The notes: a model not told the origin generated them from the sequence alone. Counted from the stretch's first letter, positions 41,755-50,748 are shown. The stretch is DNA of 64,000 bases from Caballeronia temeraria (GCF_001544795.2 NZ_FCOI02000009.1:1-64000); one strand, 5' to 3'. Numbers and translations are program-made.

Positions 41755-43145
41755 GGCCGCATCGCCTCCAGCAACGCGTCTTCGAGACCGTAATACGCGG
41801 CGCGCGCGGCGAACGCCGGCCGCACGGCGCCCGTTTCGAACACGCCTTTCACTTCCTCGCTGTACGCGCTCGCGTCGTAGCGGAACGTGAAGAGATCCTG
41901 CGTGATGATGACGTCGCCTTCCATGCCCACCAGTTCGGTGATGCGCGTGACGCGGCGCATGCCGTCGCGCATGCGCTCGATCTGCACGATCATGTGCACC
42001 GCGCTCGCGATCTGACGGCGGATCGACAGCAGCGGAAGATTGCCGTTGGCCATCATCACCATCGATTCCAGACGCGTGATGCCGTCGCGCGGTGTGTTCG
42101 CGTGGATCGTGGTCATCGAGCCGTCGTGGCCCGTGTTCATCGCCTGAAGCACGTCGAAGGCTTCCGGGCCGCGCGTCTCGCCGAGGATGATGCGGTCGGG
42201 CCGCATCCGCAGCGCGTTGCGCACGAGATCGCGCTGCGTCACGGCGCCGAGTCCTTCGGCGTTTTCCGGGCGCGTTTCCAGACTGACGACATGCGGCTGC
42301 ACGAGTTGCAGTTCAGCCGCGTCCTCGATCGTCACGGTGCGCTCGCCGTGTCCGATGAAGTGCGACAGCGCGTTGAGCAGCGTCGTCTTGCCCGAGCCCG
42401 TGCCGCCCGACACGATGACGTTCAGCCGGCACGTGCTCGCGAGCTTGAGCACGTTGGCCATCGCGGGCGACAGGTTGCCCTGCGTCGCCATGCGATGCAG
42501 CGTGATGTTGCGCTTCGAGAACTTACGAATCGAGATCGATGCGCCGTGGATCGCGAGCGGCGGCAGCACGACGTTCACGCGGCTGCCGTCGGCGAGACGC
42601 GCATCGACCATCGGGCTGCTTTCGTCGACGCGCCGCCCGACGCCCGCCGCGATGCGCTGCGCCACGTTGATGACGTGCGTGTTGTCGCGGAACTTGCAGT
42701 GGGTCAGTTCGAGCCGCCCGTGCCGCTCGACCCAGACCTGATCGGGCCCGTTGACGAGCACGTCGGTGATGGTGTCGTCGGCGAGCAGCGGTTCGATCGG
42801 ACCGAGGCCGAACATGTCGTTCAGCAATTCGCCGACGATCTGCCCCTGCTCCGCGATGGTCACGTTCAGGCGCTCGCGCTCCGCCACGTCCAGCACGAGC
42901 TGCTCGACGCCCGGCTTCATCTGCTCGCGCGACTTGCCGACGGCGGCCGAGGGATTCATCGAGGCGAACACGCCGTTTCGGATCACCTTGAAGAGGTCCG
43001 AGCGCACGAGCACTTCGCTGCCTTCCGGCGCATGCGGGCGCGCAGGCGGGGCGGCCGGCGGCGGCGCTTCGGCCACCGGCGCGGCTTCCCCGCCGGGTGC
43101 CGCGTCCGGATCGGGTGTGCGGGGAACCTGCTTCTGACCGAACAT
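41751..43145 (-). CDS. tadA: TadA (CpaF) pilus assembly ATPase
   Basis: A 464-aa PulE/VirB11-type secretion ATPase. A Pro/Ala-rich N-terminus (residues about 8-40) precedes the N2 domain. Walker A is SGGTGSGKTTLLNA, the Asp box RTVTIEDAAELQL, Walker B RPDRIILGETRGPEAFD and the His box SMTTIHANTPRDGI. It powers pilus extension and, in some systems, retraction. It shares one base with the tadZ stop (43145), so it is tightly coupled. Confidence 0.93.
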   Translation of the reverse strand: MFGQKQVPRTPDPDAAPGGEAAPVAEAPPPAAPPARPHAPEGSEVLVRSDLFKVIRNGVFASMNPSAAVGKSREQMKPGVEQLVLDVAERERLNVTIAEQGQIVGELLNDMFGLGPIEPLLADDTITDVLVNGPDQVWVERHGRLELTHCKFRDNTHVINVAQRIAAGVGRRVDESSPMVDARLADGSRVNVVLPPLAIHGASISIRKFSKRNITLHRMATQGNLSPAMANVLKLASTCRLNVIVSGGTGSGKTTLLNALSHFIGHGERTVTIEDAAELQLVQPHVVSLETRPENAEGLGAVTQRDLVRNALRMRPDRIILGETRGPEAFDVLQAMNTGHDGSMTTIHANTPRDGITRLESMVMMANGNLPLLSIRRQIASAVHMIVQIERMRDGMRRVTRITELVGMEGDVIITQDLFTFRYDASAYSEEVKGVFETGAVRPAFAARAAYYGLEDALLEAMRP

Positions 43146-44362
43146 CAGCCTCTCCTGAGCCTGAGCTTCTGGAAGAACGTGCGCTCGGCGTTCATTTGCT
43201 GACCGGTGAGGTCGCCGCCGATGCGCGTGATCATCTGATTGAAGCCGTTCACGGCTTTTTCCTTGGGCGCTTCACCGAGGTTCTCGGCCGTTGCGAGCGA
43301 CTTCGCCTCGAACGGGATTTCGTACAGCACGTTGCGGCCGATCGCCGCCATGAAGTCGTTCGTCTGCACCTTGCCGGCGGAAACGGCGTTCGGATTGTTC
43401 AGGAGCAGCGAGGTCGGCGGATTGTTGTCGCGATCCTCGATGTGACGCAGCAGGCGGATCGTTTCGCGCGTCGAATGTACCGAGCGGTCCGCGACCAGAT
43501 AGACGCGCGCCGCATGATCGAAGGCTTCCTGCGCGAGCGGATCGGTGACCATGCCGATATCGAGAATCACGTAATGGAAGCTGTCGCACAGCAGTTCGAG
43601 CACGCGCGGCAAGGCGCCCGGGCCGAACGGACGCGCGGCGCCGTATTCGTGTTCCGCCGACAGCATGAAGAGCCGGCTGCCCTTCGCGACGAGCGTGCGC
43701 TCCACGTATTGCGGATCGAGACGATGCACGTTCTGCAGCACGTCGATGAGCCCGTTGTTGCTTTGCAGCCCGAGCATGGAATTCGCCGCGCCGCCGTGCA
43801 GGTTCAGATCGACATAGGCGACGCGCCGGTGCGTGTCCTCCGACAGATGGCGCGCGACGTTGAGCGCGAGCGTGGTCACGCCGACGCCGCCGCGCGAGCC
43901 CGCGAACGCGATCGTCTTGCCGGCGCGCGCAAGCATCACCGGACTCACTTTGCCTTCGGAGACATTGACCGTGCGCTTGAGCAGCTCGACCGTGATCGGC
44001 TTCACGAGGTAATCGCGCACGCCGATCTTGAGCAGGCTGCGGAACAGGCCGACATCGTTACGCTCGCCGAGCGCCACGACCTGCACCGACGGCTCGCATA
44101 CTTCGGCGAGGCGGCCGAGATCGGAGAGCGGCATCACCGAATCCTGCAGGTCGACCAGCAGGAAGAGCGGCGAGCGGTCGACGCGGGCGAGATAGGCGAT
44201 GGCATCGTCGACATTGCCCACGACGATATGCGCGTGCGGCAACGCCTGTTCGAGCACGAAGCTCTTCACGATCTGCTCGGTCTTGCGATCGGAGACGAAA
44301 GCGATGAAATCCGCGTTGCGCGTGCCGGACTTGCTCTTCGAGAAAGAGAACTCTGTGCTCAT
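43145..44362 (-). CDS. tadZ: TadZ (CpaE) pole-localising ATPase-like protein
   Basis: A 405-aa protein with an atypical response-receiver-like N-terminal domain (residues about 10-130, QEALPHAHI-type region without the phospho-Asp) and a ParA/MinD-like domain. The deviant Walker A reads GSRGGVGVTTLALNVA, so the usual GK-T lysine is valine, as in many TadZ proteins; VAYVDLNLHGG and HYVILDIGM follow. It positions the pilus machine in the cell. The start is 16 bases after the rcpB stop. Confidence 0.9.
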   Translation of the reverse strand: MSTEFSFSKSKSGTRNADFIAFVSDRKTEQIVKSFVLEQALPHAHIVVGNVDDAIAYLARVDRSPLFLLVDLQDSVMPLSDLGRLAEVCEPSVQVVALGERNDVGLFRSLLKIGVRDYLVKPITVELLKRTVNVSEGKVSPVMLARAGKTIAFAGSRGGVGVTTLALNVARHLSEDTHRRVAYVDLNLHGGAANSMLGLQSNNGLIDVLQNVHRLDPQYVERTLVAKGSRLFMLSAEHEYGAARPFGPGALPRVLELLCDSFHYVILDIGMVTDPLAQEAFDHAARVYLVADRSVHSTRETIRLLRHIEDRDNNPPTSLLLNNPNAVSAGKVQTNDFMAAIGRNVLYEIPFEAKSLATAENLGEAPKEKAVNGFNQMITRIGGDLTGQQMNAERTFFQKLRLRRG

Positions 44363-44378
44363 GGCTGGCCTTTTGGCA

Positions 44379-44753
44379 TCACTTGCTGTCGCGCGACGTC
44401 GATGTGTCGAGCGGGATCACGCGGCCGGTCTCGTAGCGCCGCACCGCGCTCGCTGCCACAGCCGCGTCCGCCGGGCCGAGCGTCTGCGGATGCACGGCGT
44501 CTTCGGGATGCGCGAGCTGCGCGGCCAGATTCGTGTACGTCGCGCAGCCCCATTGCATGCTCGGACGGCGGATGCCGGCGTCGGTCAAGAGCGACGGGCG
44601 CGCGAGGCTGTCGCAATCGGGCGGCACGGCCGAGGTGCCGTCATAGCCGATCACCGTTTCGTTCGGCATGTTGCGCGGCGGCTTGAAACAGCCGCTGGCG
44701 GCCACGGCAAACGCGCCGGCGAGAAGAAGCGAAAGCAGTCGTGTGTGTTTCAT
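44379..44753 (-). CDS. rcpB: CpaD/RcpB-like pilus lipoprotein
   Basis: A 124-aa short lipoprotein. MKHTRLLSLLLAGAFAVAAS precedes the lipobox cysteine in SGCFKPP. The mature part has CDSLARPSLLTDAG and WGCATYTNLAAQLAHPED, resembling the conserved C-terminal region of CpaD (W-GCA-NLAAQ). It would support the secretin. The ATG lies seven bases after the expected rcpA stop at 44761-44763. Because of the rcpA frameshift, this gene is also the in-frame tail of the rcpA reading frame. Confidence 0.8.
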   Translation of the reverse strand: MKHTRLLSLLLAGAFAVAASGCFKPPRNMPNETVIGYDGTSAVPPDCDSLARPSLLTDAGIRRPSMQWGCATYTNLAAQLAHPEDAVHPQTLGPADAAVAASAVRRYETGRVIPLDTSTSRDSK

Positions 44754-44760
44754 GACGGGC

Positions 44761-46241
44761 TCAATAGACGTAGCCTGCCGCGCCGACGAGACGCGGGGCG
44801 CCGGCCGGAAGCTGTATTCGACATCGCTCGACGGCGAAATCAGGGAATCGAGCGGCGAGCGCAGTCTGGACGGATCGGTCGGCTCGACGAGATACGGCGT
44901 GACCATGATCACGAGCTCGGTCTTGTTGTTCTGATAGTTCGTCGACGAGAACAGCTTGCCGAGAACGGGAATCGAACCTAAACCGGGCACCTGTGAAACC
45001 ACGTCGCTGGTATTGCTCTGCAAGAGCCCGCCGATCGCGAAGCTCTGGCCGCTCGCGAGTTCCACGGTCGTGTCCGCGCGCCGCACGGACAGCCCCGGCA
45101 CTGTGACGCCGCCGGTGGTCACGCTCGCGGTCGTGTCGATCTGGCTGACTTCCGGGCGCACTTTCAGGCTGATGCGCCGGTCGTTGAGCACGGTCGGCGT
45201 GAAATCGAGCTTCACGCCGAACTGCTTGAACTCGACGGTGATCGCGCCGTTGGTCTGCGACACGGGAATCGGAAACTCGCCGCCCGCGAGAAAGCTCGCG
45301 GTCTGGCCGGACAGCGCGACGAGATTCGGCTCGGCGAGCACCGTCAGCAGGCCTTCCTGATTCAGCGCGTCGATGAGCGCGCGGATGTCGACGTTGTTCG
45401 TCTTGAACGCGCCGAGGATCGAGTAGGCGTTGTTCGACGGCAGATTGATCGGATAGGAAACGGAGCCGTTCGCGCCGGTGATCGGCTGGTTCAGGTTGTA
45501 GATCGGGCGGCCGCTGAAAATGCCGCCATAGAAGTTGCCGACCGCATTGCCCATCGCCTGCCAGTTGATGCCGAGCTGCTGCGTGATGTTGCGATCCACT
45601 TCGGTGATGCGCACGCGCAACTGCACCTGCAGCGGCCGGTCGATCGTCATGCGGTTGACGAGCACTTCCTTGTCCGCGAGAAAGGGCGTCACCGCCTGGA
45701 CGATGGCGTCCGCATCCGCCGGCGTCGACGCCTGGCCGGTCAGCATCAGCGAGCCCTGTCCCGTCGCGACCTGCACGTTCGTGTTCGGAAAGCGCGCGGC
45801 GAGCATGGCGCGCAAGGTGATCATGTCGCGCGAGACGACGATCGTGCGCTGCACGAGCGGCCGGTTGTTGGCGCCGAGCACGTACAGCGTCGTCGTGCCG
45901 GTCTTCTTGCCGAGCACGAACACCGCCTTGGGCGAGGGCACGTGCACGTCGGCGACGCTCGGATCGGCGACGAACACCGACACGACGTTCTCGTTCAGCT
46001 GCAGCATCGTGCCTTTGCCCGCGTCGAGCACGAGCGCGCCTTGCGCCATCGTGTCCGTCATTCCAGCACGCGCGACGTTCGTGGCGCGCGCGGGCGTCGC
46101 ACCGGCGTAAGGCTGCATCGTCCCCGGCTGCGCGGCGTGCGCGGCGGCGCACGTCGCGAGCGCCGCGCACGCCACGGCCGGGAGAATCGGCACGCGGGCG
46201 GTGCGACGCGACGTGCGACTCGAACTGAACTGCGTTTTCAT
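44761..46241 (-). CDS. rcpA: RcpA (CpaC) pilus secretin, frameshifted near the 3' end
   Basis: The Tad outer-membrane secretin. A signal peptide (ILPAVACAALATCAAAHA) precedes an N-terminal pilus-secretin domain (VLDAGKGTMLQLNENVVSVF, DVHVPSPKAVFVLGKKTGTT), a BON domain (ITLRAMLAARFPNTNVQVA) and the secretin core with LLTVLAEPNLVALSGQ, FLAGGEFPIPV and PGLGSIPVLGKLFSS. The length of 1481 bases to the natural stop is not divisible by three. In frame, EYSFRPA is followed by PRVSSARQ and runs on into rcpB; after a one-base shift the codons read GAPRLVGAAGYVY and stop, a typical CpaC end. The break falls at CCGGCCGG (44801-44808). Loss of one 4-base CCGG unit, or a sequencing error, explains it. 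Confidence 0.82.
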
Positions 46242-46287
46242 GAATGTGAATCCTGGCGATGGCACGCTTTCGAACGAGGGCACGGTG

Positions 46288-47238
46288 TCAACGCTCCGTG
46301 GGCACGGAGGGCAGCGGCGGAACGCCCGGGCCCGCACCGCCCGCCTGGGCAACGCTCGACGTGTCCGATTTCTCGGAGCCGCGGTAAATGGTCACGGTGC
46401 GCGGCATGGCCGGCGCAGCGCTCGGCGCACCCGTCTGCGTGGGGCGCGCGCGCGGCAGATCGCGCACGGCGCGGGAAATGTCGCCGGCCCAGATCGGCTT
46501 GCGTTCGGGCGCCGACGCGCCGGCGGGCGCCGCCGGGTCGCGGCTGACCGTCGCGAAGCTGCGCAGCGCGAGCGAGAGGCTGCCGAGACGCGCCGCGACC
46601 GCGACGACTTCGCCCATGCGCGGCGTGACTTCGAGCGTCACGGTGCGGGCGCGGGCCACGGCGACATCGGCATCGCCATCGATTTTCGGCCGCTTGATTT
46701 CGGAGCCGACGGCGAGCACGCGCACATGCTCCACCACCGTTTCGCTCGATACGGCGAGATCCGGCGATTCGGTGCGGCGGTCCATTTGCTGGGTGAGCAG
46801 CAGGTCGACATAGTCGCCCGGCTGGATCAGGCCGGCATTGCCGGACACGTCGTCGACGGCGACCGACACCGCGCGCATGTCGGGCTTGAGCGTCGCGGCG
46901 AGAAAACCGGGGGCGCTCGGCAGGAACACATCGTCGGAAACGAGGACGGTGCCCGCATCGACCGGATGGCGCAGCAACGCGCCCTTCAGGTCCGGCGCTC
47001 CCGCGACGCCGGCTACGATCGCGTTCGTCGGAATCTGCGTCTTGGGCGTGTCCTTCCAGGCGAGGTCTTCGTCGCGCAGCAACAGGCCTTGCGGCAGGCT
47101 CGCGGCGCTCACCAGCACTTTCTCGCTCGTCACGACGGGTTTGGCCGTGTGCGACGCGCTCGCGAGGACGACGCGCACGATCAGCGCGATCAGAAGAGCG
47201 CCGACCAGCAGCACGGCAAATTTGATGATGTTGGACAT
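46288..47238 (-). CDS. rcpC: RcpC (CpaB) pilus assembly protein
   Basis: A 316-aa protein with one N-terminal helix (VLLVGALLIALIVRVVLASA) and a SAF (antifreeze-like) domain: VLVSAASLPQGLLLRDEDLAW, AVSVAVDDVSGNAGLIQPGDYVDLLLT in parts. The C-terminal RGSEKSDTSSVAQAGG tail is low-complexity. RcpC/CpaB is thought to bind peptidoglycan and modify or stabilise the secretin. It lies 46 bases upstream of rcpA and 12 bases after tadV. Confidence 0.9.
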   Translation of the reverse strand: MSNIIKFAVLLVGALLIALIVRVVLASASHTAKPVVTSEKVLVSAASLPQGLLLRDEDLAWKDTPKTQIPTNAIVAGVAGAPDLKGALLRHPVDAGTVLVSDDVFLPSAPGFLAATLKPDMRAVSVAVDDVSGNAGLIQPGDYVDLLLTQQMDRRTESPDLAVSSETVVEHVRVLAVGSEIKRPKIDGDADVAVARARTVTLEVTPRMGEVVAVAARLGSLSLALRSFATVSRDPAAPAGASAPERKPIWAGDISRAVRDLPRARPTQTGAPSAAPAMPRTVTIYRGSEKSDTSSVAQAGGAGPGVPPLPSVPTER

Positions 47239-47250
47239 GGGGACGTCGTC

Positions 47251-47760
47251 CTATCGCGTCGAGAGGAGGTGCAGCAGGGCAGGCAGCACGATGACGAAGC
47301 CGCCGCCGAAGGCGAGCGCCACGCCGTACGGCACGCCGCGCTGCGCGGAGAACATCGCGAGCGCGCGCAGCGGTACGAAGCGCTGAGACGGATTCATGTT
47401 GCGGGTGGCGAGGCTCACGAGCGACACCACGGTCCCGATCACCGAGACGAGCGTCAGCGTGGCGAGCGAAAGACTGAACCCCACCCACAGAAAGATGACT
47501 GAAGCGAGCTTGGCGTCGCCGCCGCCCAGCATGCGTGCGGCGAACAGGACCGCGCAGGCGAGAAAGACGATGACGGCGAGCAGCAGATGCGAGATGACAT
47601 CGTCGAGCGGCATGCCGGCGATGAGTGCATCGACGAAAAACAGGGCGCCGATCGTGAGAACGATGCTCGTCGGCAGGCGCCGGGTGCGCACGTCGCTGAC
47701 GGCGAGCCACAGCAGGGCGCCCAGCACGGCAAGACGAATGACGAGAGACAGTACGTTCAC
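47251..47760 (-). CDS. tadV: TadV (CpaA) type A24 prepilin peptidase
   Basis: A 169-aa membrane aspartic peptidase that processes Flp and the TadE/F pseudopilins. The two catalytic aspartates are in AVSDVRTRRLP (first Asp) and LGGGDAKLAS (GxGD motif, here GGGD). About six helices are predicted, from LVIRLAVLGALLWLA to FGGGFVIVLPALLHLL. It starts with GTG 47760, a possible means of lowering its level against the pilin. It follows flp after 69 bases containing a GC-rich hairpin. Confidence 0.9.
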   Translation of the reverse strand: MNVLSLVIRLAVLGALLWLAVSDVRTRRLPTSIVLTIGALFFVDALIAGMPLDDVISHLLLAVIVFLACAVLFAARMLGGGDAKLASVIFLWVGFSLSLATLTLVSVIGTVVSLVSLATRNMNPSQRFVPLRALAMFSAQRGVPYGVALAFGGGFVIVLPALLHLLSTR

Positions 47761-47788
47761 GATGGGCTCGATTCGTTTAGGTCGGACG

Positions 47789-47816
47789 GGGTCCGGGCGT
47801 TGGACGGCCCGGACCC
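47789..47816 (-). terminator. GC hairpin between flp and tadV
   Basis: GGGTCCGGGC (47789-47798) pairs perfectly with GCCCGGACCC (47807-47816) around eight bases, 14 bases after the flp stop. No T-tract follows on the minus strand. It can work as a partial attenuator or a 3' stabiliser that leaves more flp than assembly-gene message. Confidence 0.6.
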
Positions 47817-47829
47817 GGCACTCGGCTGC

Positions 47830-48009
47830 TTAGCTGCCAGCCGCGCTCTTCACTTTGGTAGTGAGATTCGAAAAGATGTCCTGCATGTTGGTGCTGAATG
47901 CCGAGCCGACGGCCACCAGCGCGACCACGACGATGCCGGCGAGAATCGCGTATTCCATGGCGCTGACGCCACGTTCGTCGCGCACGAAGGCCTTGAGAAG
48001 TTTTTGCAT
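47830..48009 (-). CDS. flp: Flp family type IVb pilin
   Basis: A 59-aa major pilin. Leader MQKLLKAFVRDERG ends at the cleavage glycine, followed by VSAMEYAILAGIVVVALVAV with the Flp-motif Glu-Tyr (EY) at +5/+6. Mature protein about 45 residues, ending KVKSAAGS. GGAAG precedes ATG 48009. First gene of the Tad operon and presumably the most expressed. The larger minus-strand frame to 48513 is not real. Confidence 0.95.
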   Translation of the reverse strand: MQKLLKAFVRDERGVSAMEYAILAGIVVVALVAVGSAFSTNMQDIFSNLTTKVKSAAGS

Positions 48010-48448
48010 GTTGCTTCCTTGATGAGTGATGAGTCGGGTTTGCAGTGCCAGAGGGGAAGTGCTTACCACGTTGGAGCATATCCACAGCTGCCCTGGCCAA
48101 ACTCGAGAACAAAAGGCAAAACAGGCTCTAATTCCACACGACCTGGGTGCTATGGATAAGCCCGTTAACGGCACGGCTTGAATCGGCTTTAACCGATTCG
48201 AGTAAATATTCGCGGGCGGGACGAATCCTTCGACGGCCCCGTGTGGCGGGGCTCGCAGGCGATTGGCGGCGTCGCCGGACGGCGTCGCAAACGATTGGCG
48301 TCGCGTCGGAAGCGCGGTGGAGATGCACATCGACGAACTCGTATTCGAACGTTTTCGTGAGCGCGGCAAACGTTTGCTTCGGCGATGAACGCGGGCATGC
48401 ACGTTGCTCGCCTCATCGGCGCAAGTCCACTTCAAAAGGAGTACCGAC
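48010..48448. promoter_or_regulatory. Divergent promoter region of flp and the DUF6496 gene
   Basis: About 440 bases without a credible gene. GAATCGG (48180-48186) and CCGATTC (48193-48199) form a 7-bp inverted repeat about 170 bases upstream of flp. GCAAACGTTTGC (48366-48377) is a perfect 12-bp palindrome of the kind used by LacI-family regulators, 72 bases upstream of the basic-protein gene. The flp-proximal 120 bases are AT-richer, but I cannot pin a clear -35/-10 pair. Confidence 0.5.
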
Positions 48449-48952
48449 ATGCCCGAAAAGAAAACTCTCGAGCGCGCGGCGAAGGCCAGGCGCGAAGGCA
48501 AGTCGCCGAGCACGCAAGCCGGCGCGTTCGTGAAGGAGCAGATCGATCACGTGCGCCAGGGCAAGCACGGCGCGAAGTCGGCGAAGCAGGCCATCGCGAT
48601 CGGGCTGTCCGAGGCGCGCCGCTCAGGCGTGAAGATGAAGGCGCCGAAGAAGGGCACGGCGTCCGAGGCGACGCGCAAGAAGGCCGCGCAGGACACGAAG
48701 GCCGCGCATCGCACGACGAAGAGCCCGAGCACCGAATCGAAAGCGAAGCGATCGGCGACGTCCACGCGCGTGCTCAAGCGCGAAAGCACCAAGGCCGCGT
48801 CGCACAAGTCGCTGTCGCGTCAGACGCATGCCGCCGCGAGCCGGCGCTCGGCGGCCGATCGTTCAGCTGCCGCGAAGAAGGGCTGGGCGACGCGGCGCAG
48901 GAACGCGGCCGCGAAGTCGAAGGGTTCGCACGCGCGTCACGCGTCGCGCTGA
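48449..48952 (+). CDS. DUF6496-type basic protein with H1-like tail
   Basis: A 167-aa very basic protein. The N-terminal LERAAKARREGKSPSTQAGAF, EQIDHVRQGKHGAKSAKQAIAIGLSEARR in parts is the DUF6496-like domain. From residue 75 on it is Lys/Ala/Arg/Ser-rich (KAAQDTKAAHRTTKSPSTE, AAKKGWATRRRNAAAKSKG), like histone H1-type or nucleoid proteins. Likely nucleic-acid binding; function unproven. AAGGAG precedes ATG 48449, which decides the start. Its 3' end overlaps the convergent LysR gene by 16 bases. Confidence 0.75.
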   Translation: MPEKKTLERAAKARREGKSPSTQAGAFVKEQIDHVRQGKHGAKSAKQAIAIGLSEARRSGVKMKAPKKGTASEATRKKAAQDTKAAHRTTKSPSTESKAKRSATSTRVLKRESTKAASHKSLSRQTHAAASRRSAADRSAAAKKGWATRRRNAAAKSKGSHARHASR

Positions 48953-49860
48953 AGCAGAAGCATGCGGGCGTAGGACACCGCCATCGTCGCGAGTTCCTGT
49001 GCGGCGGGCGTGAGCGGCACGCCCGCGCGGCGCAGCAGGCACACGGGCGTTGTCGCGGCGCGTTCGGCGATCGGCACGATCTCGACATGCTCGCGAAAGA
49101 ACGGATGCCCGGCGAGACTCGCGGGTTCGAGCCCGAGGTAATCGCTCGACGCGATGCAGTGCAGCGTGTCGAAGACGGCCTCGGTCGTCGCGGCGATGCG
49201 CGGCGGCGCGAGCATCGCGTGCTCGAACAGCGCCGACAGCTTGTTGCCGAGCGCGCCGCCGCCGCGTTGCCGCGTGCTGACCCACTCGGCGTCCTGCAAG
49301 TCCGCCAGCGTGCGCGATCGCGCGAGCGGATGGCCGCGCCGCGCGATCACCGCGACGTCGGAGTCGAAGAGCGGCGTCGTCTCCATGTCGTGGATATCGG
49401 CGCCGGGCGCAATCAACGCGAGCGCGAAGTCGAGGCTGCCGTCGCGCACCCATGACGTCAGCATGCGCGAGGTCGCGCTCGTCAGATGCACGTCGATGCG
49501 CGGACAGCGTTCCCGATAGCTCGCGAGCAGCGCCGGAAAGAGCCGCATCGTCGCTTCCGCCGCGAGTCCGAGCGCGACGCGCCCCGTCAGTTCGCCGCGC
49601 AGTTGCCGCATCTCGTCTTCCGTCTTGCGGCATTCCCCGACGATCAGCTCGGCGCGCACGCGCAGGCGCTCGCCGATCGGCGTAAGGCGCGCGCCGCGCA
49701 CGTCGCGTTCGAACAGCGGTCCGCCGGCCAGCGCTTCGAGCTTCTGCAACTGCTGCGTGACGCCGCTTTGCGCGATGTCGAGCCGTCGCGCGGCGGCGCG
49801 CACGCTGCCCGCATCGGCGACGGCGACGAACATGCGCAACTGCGTCAGAGTCAGATCCAC
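48937..49860 (-). CDS. LysR family transcriptional regulator
   Basis: A 307-aa LysR regulator. The winged helix comprises MFVAVADAGSVRAAARRLDI and AQSGVTQQLQKLEALAGGPL. The effector domain begins VALGLAAEATMRLFPALLAS. GTG 49860 with CGGAGA nine bases upstream is chosen; ATGs at 49899 and 49977 have no ribosome site. It is divergent from the binding-protein/deacylase operon (start 49976), its probable target, within a 115-bp shared promoter. Confidence 0.88.
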   Translation of the reverse strand: MDLTLTQLRMFVAVADAGSVRAAARRLDIAQSGVTQQLQKLEALAGGPLFERDVRGARLTPIGERLRVRAELIVGECRKTEDEMRQLRGELTGRVALGLAAEATMRLFPALLASYRERCPRIDVHLTSATSRMLTSWVRDGSLDFALALIAPGADIHDMETTPLFDSDVAVIARRGHPLARSRTLADLQDAEWVSTRQRGGGALGNKLSALFEHAMLAPPRIAATTEAVFDTLHCIASSDYLGLEPASLAGHPFFREHVEIVPIAERAATTPVCLLRRAGVPLTPAAQELATMAVSYARMLLLQRDA

Positions 49861-49975
49861 GCTGGATATCTCCGTCGAATGATCTCGAAAAGTGATCATG
49901 ATAAGCAAAACGTGTCTTTTTGTGAGCGTTTTGCGCCCGTACCATCGGTGGCCATATTCAGGAGACACCGCGTTC

Positions 49976-50746
49976 ATGATCAGACTCAGCTCACTCTTGC
50001 TGGCCGCCGCGCTCGCCGCGGCCGCGCCGGTTCACGCGAAAGACGCCGATACCTTGCGCCTCGGCATCGATCCCGGTTATCCGCCGATGGACGTGAAGAC
50101 GCCCGACGGCCACGTCGCGGGCTTCGACGTCGATCTCGGCGATGAAATCTGCCGCCGCATCGCGATGCGCTGCCAGTGGGTCGAGCTGGAGTTCTCGGGG
50201 ATGATTCCCGCGCTGCAGGCGCGCAAGATCGACGGGATCATGTCGTCGATGGCGATCACCGACAAGCGCATGAAGCAGATCGCCTTTTCCACCAAGCTGT
50301 TCGAGTTCCGCTCGCGTCTGATCGCGAAGCAGGGCGCGCCGCTCACGGCGAGCGCGCAGGGTTTGCGCGGCAAGCGCATCGGCGTGCAGAGCGGCAGCCA
50401 GTTCGAAACCTATGCGATGAAGAACTGGCAGCCGGGCGGCGTCGAAGTGGTGGCGTATCAGAGCATGGACGGCGTGCTGAGCGACCTGACCGCGGGACGC
50501 ATCGATGCCGCGCTGCTCGGCTCGGTCGAAGCGGAACACGGCTTTCTGAAGACGCCGCGCGGCGCGGGCTTCGCGTTCGTCGGCGAGCCGCTGCCGATGG
50601 GCGATCACGGCGTCGGCATGGGCTTGCGGCAGGACGATGCGGCGCTGAAGGCGAAGGTCGACAAGGCCGTTGTCGACATGCGCGCCGACGGCACGTATCA
50701 GAAGATCGCGCGCAAGTATTTCGATTTCGACGTGTACGGCGACTGA
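49976..50746 (+). CDS. Polar amino acid ABC-type substrate-binding protein
   Basis: A 256-aa periplasmic binding protein. Signal peptide MIRLSSLLLAAALAAAAPVHA. The mature part has LRLGIDPGYPPMDVKTPDG, VAGFDVDLGDEICRRIAMRC, FSGMIPALQARKIDGIMSSM and ITDKRMKQIAFS, all hallmarks of the SBP_bac_3 family (HisJ/ArgT type). The binding arginine follows as usual (FRSRLIAKQG). AGGAGA precedes the ATG. No permease or ATPase gene is adjacent; instead an M14-type deacylase follows three bases later, so it may share a remote transporter. Confidence 0.9.
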   Translation: MIRLSSLLLAAALAAAAPVHAKDADTLRLGIDPGYPPMDVKTPDGHVAGFDVDLGDEICRRIAMRCQWVELEFSGMIPALQARKIDGIMSSMAITDKRMKQIAFSTKLFEFRSRLIAKQGAPLTASAQGLRGKRIGVQSGSQFETYAMKNWQPGGVEVVAYQSMDGVLSDLTAGRIDAALLGSVEAEHGFLKTPRGAGFAFVGEPLPMGDHGVGMGLRQDDAALKAKVDKAVVDMRADGTYQKIARKYFDFDVYGD

Positions 50747-50748
50747 CC

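Noticed and set aside
44379..46241. A genuine rcpA-rcpB fusion protein
   Set aside because: The natural secretin end and stop exist in the next frame, and rcpB keeps its own lipoprotein signal and ATG, so a frameshift explains it better.
46201..47502. Plus-strand frame opposite rcpC and tadV
   Set aside because: The minus strand has signal, SAF and peptidase motifs; the plus frame is low-complexity Arg/His/Glu.
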